64,000 bases of DNA, taken from contig NW_024040374.1 of assembly GCF_014851395.1 (NCBI RefSeq), forward strand, positions 25,562,772 through 25,626,771. The letters are read 5' to 3'. The stretch comes from Micropterus salmoides (Eukaryota > Chordata > Actinopteri > Centrarchiformes > Centrarchidae). The translations under genes and the position numbers were made by a program. The notes beneath the pieces are model-generated. The model had not been told where the DNA came from and did no database searches. It worked only from the letters and a program-made list of their open reading frames with translations. Position 1 is the stretch's first letter, and every line of letters begins with the position of its first letter. Below, piece by piece: positions 12,779 to 24,700 of this stretch.

Positions 12779-15700
12779 GTACAACTAACTGCATATTGAT
12801 GTAGTAGTTATCTGAATTGATTGTGTTCATCTCTGCCAATCAACTAGGCCACTTAAATAGGTGCTTATTATAATTTGCATTCTTAGTTCAGCTTTAAGCG
12901 GTGATGGTGCATAGATAAGATGCTTGCCTTTGGTGTGGGAGACCTGGGTTCAATTCCCACTGTGAGACATCCACCAATGTGTCCCTGTGCAAGACACTTA
13001 ACCCCTAGTTGCTCCAGAGGCGTGGGACCTCTGAGATGTATAGCAATTGTAAGTCGCTTTGGATAAAAGCGTCAGCTAAATGAATAAATGTTAACCTGTA
13101 ACCGAAGGTTGCCCCCTATCCCCACCCGCTTTAAGCACACATGTTAACGTGCACATTTATACATTTATAGATGCACTTCAGATATAGATGTGTACATGCT
13201 AGGCTTGGGCATTCGCCTTTATTTGTTCATGGGGTAGTAGAGGGGCTAACCTACGCACTACCAAAGCTAAACTGTCAGTATTGCAGAGAGATGTGTCTTT
13301 GCTGCTCAAATATACAAGCACATGAATGGATAAGATGCAGAGCAGTGGAGAATGACTATAATGCAGCCTGCAGATGACATCACAGTCTCAATTGGACCAA
13401 ATAGACACACAGTCTAATTTAAGAGTTACTTTATCTTTATTAGATGATTAATATTTTTAGCATTTCTGTAAAATTTAAGTTCCCTTACAGTGTAATGCTT
13501 TGGGCTGGAGTAAGATCAAAGTCTTGTGACAGATCATATAGTGGAGTGGCTCGCACTATGTTTGTATGTGGATTACCACAGACTGTTAAGATAAGAAATA
13601 ATTAAAATACAAAAAGTATTTAAAACGACAGTTACATCAGTAAGTGATGGTTATCCCTTTTTGCCAATAGTTTGTATATGATTGACAGTCGGCACAGCAC
13701 TAACACACACTAATCTTTATTTTTTATCAACGACAGCCTGTGGTGTAAAAGACACTGCTTGCAGCGATGAACCCATAAAGATTTTAACACTCTGTTGCTC
13801 TCCAGTGCTTTTTAGCCTCTTTTAGAGCGTTGTTTAGGTTTTACAGCCCTCAGTATTACTGTATGATTTGGTCTCACTGCTCTTATTAACCCAGTTGCCA
13901 GCAGCAGCAGCAAGAAGCCATTTTTATCAAACAGTTGCCACCCGAACCTCACCTAACAGCAGACCAAGATAGCGAACATCTAGCAAACTAAAGACAGTTA
14001 AAATGACTGTGGACTTTGGATTTTCAGGAATCAGGTTCCCAACAAACTCCAAATGCATGCTGGTTGTGTACTGTGAATAGACAATTGTTTGCTTACATGT
14101 TAACTTTGTATGAGGAGAATGTCGGGGCTGTGTGTTTGCGAGTCTGTTTTGGAATCTGTCTGCCCCAAATGGCACCGTAAGATGGGGGACTTTAAGGAGG
14201 GACTTTGAGGAAAGATTAAGCTTCTCTATTGGGACCTGCCTACTATGGAGTTTGTAGCAAAGGTTTGAGAGTTGAGGTTCTAAAGTATGAGTTTTGCTGA
14301 CAATGTTAATCCTCTGAAGTACGTCTACTATTGTGTCTATGGATACAGTAGTTAAAGGTTTAGTAGATGTGCGTACACATGCGAATTATGTGTGTGCGCA
14401 GGCCTGCCAGTTTGCACCAGCAGTGGGGTGATGACTCGTCATCAGTCTCTCAGTATGGCTTTTTTGCAGTGCTACCTGTCGGAGCATGCTTGCTCCCTGT
14501 TTGCTCGTGGCTAAAGCATGACTGAGCTCTACTCGCCTAGTCTCTTGCCCTCTAAGAATAGGACTAGACAAGACAGCTAGCTAAACTAACCCACAATAAC
14601 AATGATAGGCTAAGTTTTATTTGTCCACACTTTGGTTTTGGAGCCTTTGTGAGCTGTGAAGACAAAATAAAGGTTTTAAGCTTGAGTCAGATAACTGTGT
14701 TTGTGTTTAGCTCAGCTTGCTGGTAATGTGTTTCTTTTCTACAGACTGAATTGGGCAAATTGTTTTCAAATCTTTCCTTTCTTTCTTTCCAACTAGGAAA
14801 CATCCGTCATATTAGAAAAATCTCCTTTTTTCATCTTGCTGGTGGTGGCAGTTGTCACGATGGTGAGTTATGTAATAAAAGAAGTGATGTGATTTCTACA
14901 GTAGTTGAGGTAAGGAGGTGTATAGAGATGGTATTCTTGTGTATTCATGCCTCAGGATTATTTGCATTGTTTAAATCGGAGCTGAGTGCCACTCCCTTGT
15001 TGCAGAACTCACATAGCCTGAGTTGGCTTAAGGTGGTGCTACTTGTCATTGGTCTTTTTCTTCGCACATAGTGACATCACTCAGTTGCTTGAGGTTCAGC
15101 TGTCTTTTTGGGAAAGGTTTGTTTGGGGCAGTATTTGGTTAATGGGTGCAGCAGGTTTCCTGTTTGTGATTTGGGAGTGTTTGGAGCATGTGACTGAACA
15201 TGAGTGTGCGCTGGTGGGTTGTACTTCTGTAATGGAAGATCTGCATGTGACTTCTGTCTGAATAGTCCATAGGGTGTGTATCCAGACAGCCTGGACAAAC
15301 TTATTCATCGTGTTTCTTAAGTAGTTATTAGCCAGTTGCAGTGAAACAAACCCCATAATGGTGCAGCTCAGTGCGGACTTGGCACTTAGTGGGAATTTGG
15401 TGCCATGAATCATTGTTAGTGCTCTTTCTCAAACCAGCTCTCCCACTAAATGCTCATCTCTAGTGAACAACTTGAAGACAGCTCATGAGTAATGAGCTGA
15501 CGTTTTTGTACCTGTGTTAATTCAGATTTGCCTAGTGTTCTGCTCTGTCATTCCATAGAGATGATATGCTCCTGACCTAAGAATGACTCTCTGCTGAAAT
15601 GAGTCGCCTCTCTTAATTTGCTTGGCAAATCTGAGAAATGAGTTTGTTCATTCTCAGCTTGAGGCAGAGGAGAACGGTTCTGTCATTGGGCTTGAGTGTA

Positions 15701-18700
15701 GTCTCATTTGTGCAAGGAGTTATTTATATGGTTTGTGTAAGGAGTTATTTAAAATATGTTTTTGAGTATTCAGTCACACAGCTTTAGAGAGAGCATTATA
15801 CCAAGGACATTGGCCAGGGACAACCTGGCCTTAACACTGTGTATAAAAAGGTTTGTGTCTTGATAATTATTGTGAGGAAGCAGGGTCCACAATTAACATA
15901 AAAATTTGGATTTGGCGGTTAAATAAATTGGGTTCACCAGCCAGGAGGCTGGTAAATGGCTTGTAATCACAGGTCACAGGTCAGGCTCTTCTTACCTCCC
16001 GCATCACTCACTAGTGATCGTGGTGAGCAGGGCTTTGAGGTGAGGTTCAGTTTATTATTGAAAAAGTTCAGAATTAAAGTTGTAAATGTGATGTTATCTA
16101 TTCATAATTGTCTCTTTAAATCAATGCTAAGATTACTTTGCAGAGGTCATTATTTTTAATCAAATCATGCATGACGCAGTTTTATGGCTGGTTTAAAAAA
16201 AACAACAACTCATTTTGGGCTGGTAATTGTTCTCTTTTTGGCATGTGAGTCAAACCATTAATTTTGGGCTCTATGAGGAAGTATGAAATAGCTGGTTCCT
16301 GACTCAGGGCAGCGTGTGGAAGTGAGGAGCTAATATGCAAGTTGCAGAGTTGTGCTGCATACCCAGACTGCTGTGATGGATCTAAGTGGTGTGTCCTCTG
16401 CAGGTCAGGGATTAAATTACAGCTCCTATCGATTATTGTTCCCACCACTGCCCTTCAGAGAGGCCAGGACAGGAAATGCATCCTCCACCCTGTGGGCTCC
16501 TGGGAGGAACAGCCTCTCCTATACTGTCTGCAGTAAGGATGGCTAGCTGTCAGTCAGTGCTCCCATTTTGTGAATGGAGCTACTATGACTTGCCTTGGTC
16601 TTGCATTTCGTTGAGATCATTAAATCAGTGAGCTCTTCTTTCTAGGAAGTCATTTATGTTTATTTAAGTCCTCAACCTACGTCAGCTCTGGTGGACAGTG
16701 GCTCTTAGCTCGAATGTTCCCAGAGAGATTGTTGTTCCTCTGCATTCCTTGAACAATAAAGCTGGTTTACAGAAAACAGTGTTTGCAGAGGTCATTGCAT
16801 GTTTGCATATTATCTAGTTTGCTGATAAGGATGTTTTTAAACATAATGTGTACACATTAGACTTCTGCCAAATGCTGCCTTCCTACTGCTCTGGAGCTTG
16901 AGCCTAAAGGCTTCATTATACCTTATCTTATATAAGCTTGTTTTACGTATGCTGAACAAAAATGTGCAAAGAAGTTCCAAACTAAAACTGTGGCTCTGGT
17001 GTCAACCACATAGTTTCATACAGTTTCTTTATAAAGGAATACATTTTGGGAAATTCACACTTTCGGACAGACATGAAACTGATATCGACTTTGTCATTTA
17101 ACACTCAAGAATAACCCTATTTCCTCAAATTTCCTTTTAAATGTAAGACAAATTTTAAATGATTAACTGTTTAACTTGAAAATAATGACTTTTTTTAGAA
17201 ATTTCTCCATGATGTACAGACTGCATATAACTGTATCCAAAACTTCCTAGATATCACAAGATGAAATAAAGCAATGCTGCATGTGTTTGAAATGGGAATC
17301 TTGTTTATTACAAGGCAGAGTTTCACAGTGGAAGCTTGCATTAGGGTAGCACCAGCCAGGGCTTGACAAAGCATCTGCTTGTGTTGTTTGTTTGCAATGA
17401 GCTCTGCCTCATTTTGCATAACTTGTGTAGTGGAGGACATGTGACAGAGGGAGAGACTTGAGGGCAAGAGAGAAATAAAGACTAAACTAAAAGAAGACAA
17501 AGAGCGCTTGTCTTTTGCAGCCTTCCCAGCGCTGTTCCCCTCAGAATATTTTGTTAACAAACTTAATCCTGTGTTCGACTACAAATTGCTTGATGTCATG
17601 CGCATCTGTTTTTCAACACAAGATTAAAATATCAGATGAATCAGGTGTGCGTCTGTGTGTTTGTATTTCTCTCTCACTATCACACAAACACAGTGAGCTG
17701 TTTTATCACTAATGCAGTGTGTAGTTTGTGTATCATGCTGTGTGTTACTATGCTTGGTAGCTTTTGGACAGAGCAATGATGTAATGGCTATGACTCCACT
17801 GGGTGTGAATGGTTAATTTAACAAATGGATTAGCTATGATCACTTTCATGCTATGATCTGAGATTAGAAATTAGCAGAAAGAACCAATGTCAGGTACCCA
17901 AGTCCCATGTTTTGGTCTGGTGAAATATCTTAACATACCTTTTATATTCTATCTGAGTGCACCTCGAGTACAGTTTACTCTGTTTTGAAGATGGGAAGGT
18001 ATGGCACACATAATTTAGGAACATATTGTTTTGGGGCAGAGATTTGAGTAAGAGTGGGACTACTAGTTATGGTGTAGTGCACCCCCATGTTCAATGGATC
18101 CTCCCTTTTTTCTTTCTCCTCCATCCTCCCATTCTTTCCTTTTCCTCCTACTGCAGTCAGGGATGACGCATCAGTATTGCTGTGGAGCTTACAGGAAGTG
18201 TCGTTTTGATAGGCCAGCGGAGAGGCAGCACAGTAGCAGCTCTGACATGCGTATGCATTGCTGAAACACAGCCAGGGAACACTCGCAGCATTTTGATGAC
18301 ATCACCCACACTCTGCTCCCTCCTCCTTCTGTTTGCTATTGAAACAAGCTCGCTCTCCCTCTCTCTCTCTCTGTCTGACAGAAAAGAGCAGGCATCAGTA
18401 AAAGAACAAGAGCAAGCTCGGAAGAGGAGGGGCTGCCCGTGAGCGAATTGAGAGGGAGAGAGCTTTTGGGGGAGGCAGAGGGAGGCTGACCGTGCTAGTG
18501 GACTAGGACTGACACACACACGCGCACACACACAGGAAGAGAAGAGGAGAGGGAATATTGCCGTGCATTGTTAAGACTTCTATCGTGTACAGTTCTGCTG
18601 CTGTTTCTCTCCTATCAGGAGCAAAAGTTCTCACACAGTTTTGTCCTTCGCCTTGCTGGATTTTTCTGTGCTGAAATGGGGATGAGGGACTCCGTGGATT

Positions 18701-21700
18701 GGCAAGTGGGCAGCAGGCACTGGGGTGGAATACTTCTCTAACTAGTCAGGCTATGCTCTCTCTCCTCTTCTTCCAGCTCCGTTTCACTCTTCAGTGACCT
18801 AGGTGGCAGAGGAAACTAACTGCGAGCACTTCTTGGGTCTTTGCTCAGCAGCAGCTCCCGCTGTCGTTCAGGATGATTCCTTTAACTAGCACCTGTGGAG
18901 GGTAGTATTCAGCACCGGTCAGGGGAGAGGAGCAAATGTGAGCGGTGTAAAGATTTTCTTTTTGAAGGCGTATGAGAGGTGTGTATTTTCAAGAAGAGTG
19001 GAACGTTTGGGTTTTGTGAGATGAAAATGACAGGAGCCCTGTAACATTTGTGCCTCCTGGTGAAGCCTAACTTTTGAGAGCCGCCATGCTGAGCCTGCAG
19101 GATTCTGTCTTCTTTGAGATCAGCATCAAATCTCTGCTCAAGTCTTGGAGTAGCAGCTGTGAGTACCTTGCAAAGTGTGCACTCATGTTTACATACCACA
19201 CTTGGCCACCGTACTTATCTGCCACACACAGCCTGCAGAACCCGTGCAGCACTGTACATGCTTGCATGCAATCCGGGCCCTGCTTTAAGATCATCTCCCT
19301 GTATAAGAAAAGTGGCTATTAATGGAGTTGTCAGGATGACTGATGATGTTTAGCCAGGCTTGTTTGACGTGTATGCAGGTTGCGGCAATTAACCTCTTTC
19401 TTCAACAGAGTCTACCCTCTTCCCCTTGCTCATCATTGTTCTTCTAGCTCCTGGTTGTCCCTTAGATAATGTGCTGATACAGAACACAAGTGGACTTTCT
19501 TCTTTACTCTTATGGTGCTGGCCGCTCCCAGCTTTCTCTTTCCATCTTTTGTCAACTTTTTTTATTATAACGTTGAATATCTCTCCTTTTAGTATCTCTT
19601 AGAAGCACTCAACACAATCTTCATGCCTCCCTTTTTTCCTTTCATAATTCTTCTCTCTCTTCCCTCTGGGGCAGTCTAATGTTTCCCTACTATTGATCTG
19701 TCTTCTGGTTCCCTCCTATTATTAGCTTCCCAGGCAGCCCATATTACATCAGGAATAAAAAAGGCGCTGCCTCCTCAGTCTCATTGTAATGTAGTGATGG
19801 ACAAAGGTGGACGGCATATAGCAATCTGCTGGTGCTGATCAACTTGAAATTACGCACTTTTATCCTGACATATTTTTATATATAGTTTTGGAAAATAACA
19901 GCTCACACTGCTGTGTTCGGTAGTGGGGCTCTGCTTGTGTTTATATTTAGATCTTGCATTATGACTTTAATGGTGCTTCATGTTTTTGAGGTGTGTCTAA
20001 TTTGATAAACCTGGCTTTCCACTCAGTGAGTGCACAGTGCACCGCACATCGCCTACAACACATAGCTTTGCTGTGATTGCAGAGCCAGAACCAGACAAAC
20101 TCTGACCAGACATTCCTTTTGTCCAAAAAGCAATGTAAGGCTTGCCTTTTTCAGGGGATCACCTGAGTTGTTCTACTTGAAAATGGAATTTATATTGGGC
20201 ATTGATTCCTCTGTTAGTGGCCACAGGAGCAAGTCAGAATGGGCAATATGAACTTCTTCCACAGTGTATATATAATTTTATGTTATAATATTGATATAGA
20301 TAGATATTCACTCACTCACTCACTCACTCACTCACTCACTTATGGAAACTGTTATTAACAAAATAACCAGACAACCTGACTTTTGTCAAATTAAATACCT
20401 GACAATTTAAGATTCATCACTTTGATGCAAACATCATAGAAAAATTCAATCCTTACGTCCTGCTGTCAGCACTTGCAGCACTTTCAGTATAGCATTACTC
20501 ATGGGCTTGTACATCCAGAGATGTGAAAGTGATATCACCAACTCTGCGGCCAATCGAGGGAAAGGTACATTTCGCACCAACTGAGCACAAGTTTAGGACT
20601 TCTTTTGTATTATAGATGGTGATGGAGAGCTTCACGCCAGCTTTCCCCTCTGTTTGTGTGGCTTGCTCTCACACATATACTACCGCTGATAGCAGTTGGG
20701 AACGTGTCATAAAAGTTTGTTCTAGATATGAAAGTTCTGAAGTTTGTTCAAGATATATGCGCATGGTATCTAAAAGTGACTTGTTTGGATTTTAATCTGG
20801 GAGTGGTCGTCAGACTGATCTGAGAAGATTAGATCAGATATTTAATTTGGCCCTTAACCATTTGTTGATTTAATCACAAAGTTGTTGAAAAAATTTGTTA
20901 AATGGTGTAATGTGCACAGCTTCAATGTATTTTTTTTTTGTTTGTTTGTTTGTTTTCATACGCAACAAAATTTTCAACATCAGTACTGCCAATTAATTAG
21001 TCCCTGCTCTAATTGCATGTAGGTAGTTTGGCAGTATGACCACACATATATAATGAAACGATAGGTTTGTTTGTTTTGTGCGCTGAATTATAGGCGGGCT
21101 GCCTAAAATAAAGAACAGCACTTCCACTAGTGTGAGAAGAAAATGTTGCACTTCTGTGAAATATTAAGCTGCAAGGAAAACGAGCAGAGGCGCTACATAG
21201 GCCACATGTTTAAGGAGTGAGCCGACCAATTAAACCCTCATCAGCGGAAGGAGAGAAATTTCAGTGCCATCAGCATAACAAGAAATTATGTTTTGCATAT
21301 ATGTGTTTAGACTTATCTTTGGGACCTGCACTTTGTTTTGGTTTGTTGTGATTACAAGAGTAGTCTCTGTCACGTTGGGAAGACTTGCACCAATTTAGAA
21401 CTGTACTAGAAAGCCGAACCCAGTTTTCTAATGTGGAGCAGTGGACTGTGGTCAACAGTGTTGAATGCAGCACTCAGGTCTAGTAGCTGGAATAATGCCA
21501 ATGTCAACATTTAATGTACAGAATCAAACCTTTCTTGAGAGCAGTCTCTGTGATGTGTTGATGCCAAAATGTGCTACATATTAAACACTAAGTAGTTTAC
21601 TCTTAGAAAATTACGATTTTCAGACACTGAGTCATCGTCATTTTGTGTCTCTGACAGGTAAAGTCTGGGTTATTTGGCAAAACGTAAAGCAGAAAACTAT

Positions 21701-24700
21701 CTCAGTAACTAAGACTGTTACAGTACATCAAACAGGTCTCTGGTCTGGAGCTTTTCTATGTGGCATTTGCATGTTCTCCTTGTCTCTGCGCCAGTTTTCT
21801 CCAGGTGCTCTGGTTTACTCACCCACTCCAAAGATATGCAGGTTATGCAAATAAGAACCTTATAATTGCTTATAATAGGCGTGAATGTGAGTTTGAACAT
21901 ATTTATTTTGTCATGTAATAGATTGGTGACTTGGCTGGGATTTACCCTGCTTCTCACCCAGTGCCTGCTGAAACATGTCCATGAACAGAATCGGTATAAA
22001 AAGATGCTGTTACAGTGCTTTCATTTCTAATATGTTAATTATTATACTTGTAATGAGATATACACATTTTTGAAGTTCTCTTCTCTTTTTAGTTGTCCCC
22101 ACTTCCTGATTTCAGTTTAACTGGGATTGTTACCATTGAACACAGTTTTAGACCTTATATCACTTATTTTTCAAAACATTGTTGTAAATCAACAGGGCAC
22201 ATGGCTTTATAGAGGTTTTGGTTAGCTTAGCAGTAAAACATCCACCTGTCGAATAATCTATTTCTTCCTATTCAATGTCTCCCTCTTTTTAATTGCCCCA
22301 CACCTCTCCCCTCTCTCCCCTAACCTGTTTTTCATTGGGCCCCTCATGTAAAGAGGGCCTAATTACAGAAACCCTCTTTAAGCTGTCCCTCTACAACTTC
22401 CATTCAGGACCACTCTCTTTGCAGTGCCCCCCCCCCCCCCCTATGTTATTAATACAGAAAATATTGTTCAATGGTTTGCTTTGGTGTTTGCTTGTCCTAA
22501 GGTACAGAGATCTTCGACACGTTTGGTTAGCCTGGTTCAACAGTTAAGACACATGGTGATGTCACAGTTTAGCCCTTTATTGGTAAAAAGAAAATTGGAT
22601 TCATGATGGAGCATGCCTATTGGTTTCTCAGTCTATCCCTGTGTTGTACTGAAGTCTTGTCAGCTTCTGGTAACACATTAGTTTTGCCCTGTAAACTTTA
22701 CATTCTTTTTATTTATTTGGAAGTAGTATTGATGAAGAGTACACTAGTGGTAACTCGTCAGAGGCTGAGCATGTTGAGACACAATAGCAGAATTGGCACC
22801 GCCACAACAAATAAACATTGCCAGTGATTTCTTTGTCTCCCTATTAAAAAAAAATGGACACACTCACGGCCCTGCATTCCAACAGCATGTGTGTGTTTGT
22901 GCTGTTGTTTCTGGTTGTCCTGACAGGGGAAGTGAGCAGGGGTTTGGGAGGGCTTTATTTTAACGGTGACAAGGTGGAGTCACTGCTGTAGTAATTGTGC
23001 AATCCTGTGGGGTTCCTTAAGCACAACCGTGGAACTGTAGCTGAGTGGGGCTTACAGGCCTCTCATAACAAAACACAAGCTGTTCTTATACATCACTTTA
23101 GTAGCAACTTCTCCGTTTCCTTCTATCATAGCGGTAGCTGCAGTTCTGAATTCTTTAGATACCAGTGTTCTCTTGAGCAAATTTGCCAGGCTAAGACAGA
23201 CCACAGATACGCTGTATTTTTACAGATTTGAAGATATTTATGGAGGAAGAACAACAACTCTGAACAATTGGCAAATCAGATTTAAATTTGCCATTTTGAA
23301 TATTGCACTGAAAACATTTGACTGTAGATTCAGCAACAAACAACTTGAAATGCTACCATGCTGAAGGGCATTCCTTGAAGCTCTTCAGCATGGGCCAAGC
23401 CTTATTTTATGTACATATTTGCAAGGCACGCTTGATCTTTTGCATTTAGATTTGAATGGGAAAAGGAACATGACCTCAGGGTTGTGAGTGAGTCACTAGA
23501 TTTTCAGTCAGTACAGTTCCTGGCTTAAAACCTTTTTCAGTGTTTTGATCAAGATATGTGCACTGGTGTTAGCTTTTATTAGGAATCCCACAAATGACTG
23601 GCATGTCTTAAAAGGGAAGAGGGCGAGGCACTGCGTAGACTTTACCCAGGAAAGGATGGCTTGTGTTTTTTTCCCCCCTCTTTGTGTCATTAACTGGACA
23701 AGTGCAGTGTTTGGGTATTCATTTGTGTGAACCAGTCAACAATCCGGCTGGCCCAGGGTGGGAGAGAAAAGAAAGATTGGAGGGGGTCGAGCGCCCAGTA
23801 CTGATTGGATATTAGGAGCTGGCTATGTGACATCATTGGGGTGTTGGTGAAGCACAGTAAACAAAGAGGGAAAGGCTTGAAAGGCTCTCTGTGCTGCTGG
23901 ACAACATGACCACAACACTTGCTACTACACTGCCCCCGGCCACCTTTTATTCGCTCTGTAAAAAATTCAGAATGCTTAATTTTCCATGTTTTGCTATATT
24001 TTACTTTTAATTTTTAGGGGTTATTGTTGGCCTAAGGCATACTTTAAAAATGGCCTTAGGTTTGTAATGGGAGATATTATTTAAATTGGTTTACATTTTA
24101 TTTTAATACCTTATTTACATTTTATTAAGTAAAACTAGTAATAATGGTTGATTGCTTTTCGCCATTTGCATAAGCAATTTCCTATCATAACTTCATAGAT
24201 TAATTCCTAATTAGTTCAATTGAAGAAATAATTGATAGAATGTAAATTTAAATTATTGTTAATTGCAGCACATCTAGGTCCGCCCAATTACTCATTTCTA
24301 ATAAAAAATATAACATTGACATTTTACAGTGTACTGTAGTACCTGTTCTGGTGCATTAGATCAAGACTTCACCGGTAAACTGAACAACCAAGCGTTTGAT
24401 TCCGAACACAGTTTGCAGTTTTTGTTGAATGTAAATGTTACTGCAACTTGTTTAATGCAACAGCGTATTACATCACAATGCTTCATAACCGAAACCTTAT
24501 CTCTGATGTTTTGGTTACAGCAGTTGGTTTGGAGAATTGGAGTACTTTTTAATACCAGACAATCTGTATCTTTTCTGTTTTTTGTCATACAGTAACACTA
24601 TATATCCCAAGTATGGATGTTTTTCCTTAGCTGAAAAACATTTTTCCCTGCACTTCTGCTCCTCAGTGCTATTCAGACTATTAAGAATTCAGAGTGTTTC

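Noticed and set aside
12284..12839. Minus-strand frames of 85-119 codons opposite exon 1a
   Set aside because: They are shadows of a GC-richer exon and resemble no protein family.
12897..12990. tRNA gene
   Set aside because: A box B and an A-box-like part exist, but the rest is a teleost SINE body and tail and no tRNA cloverleaf is intact.
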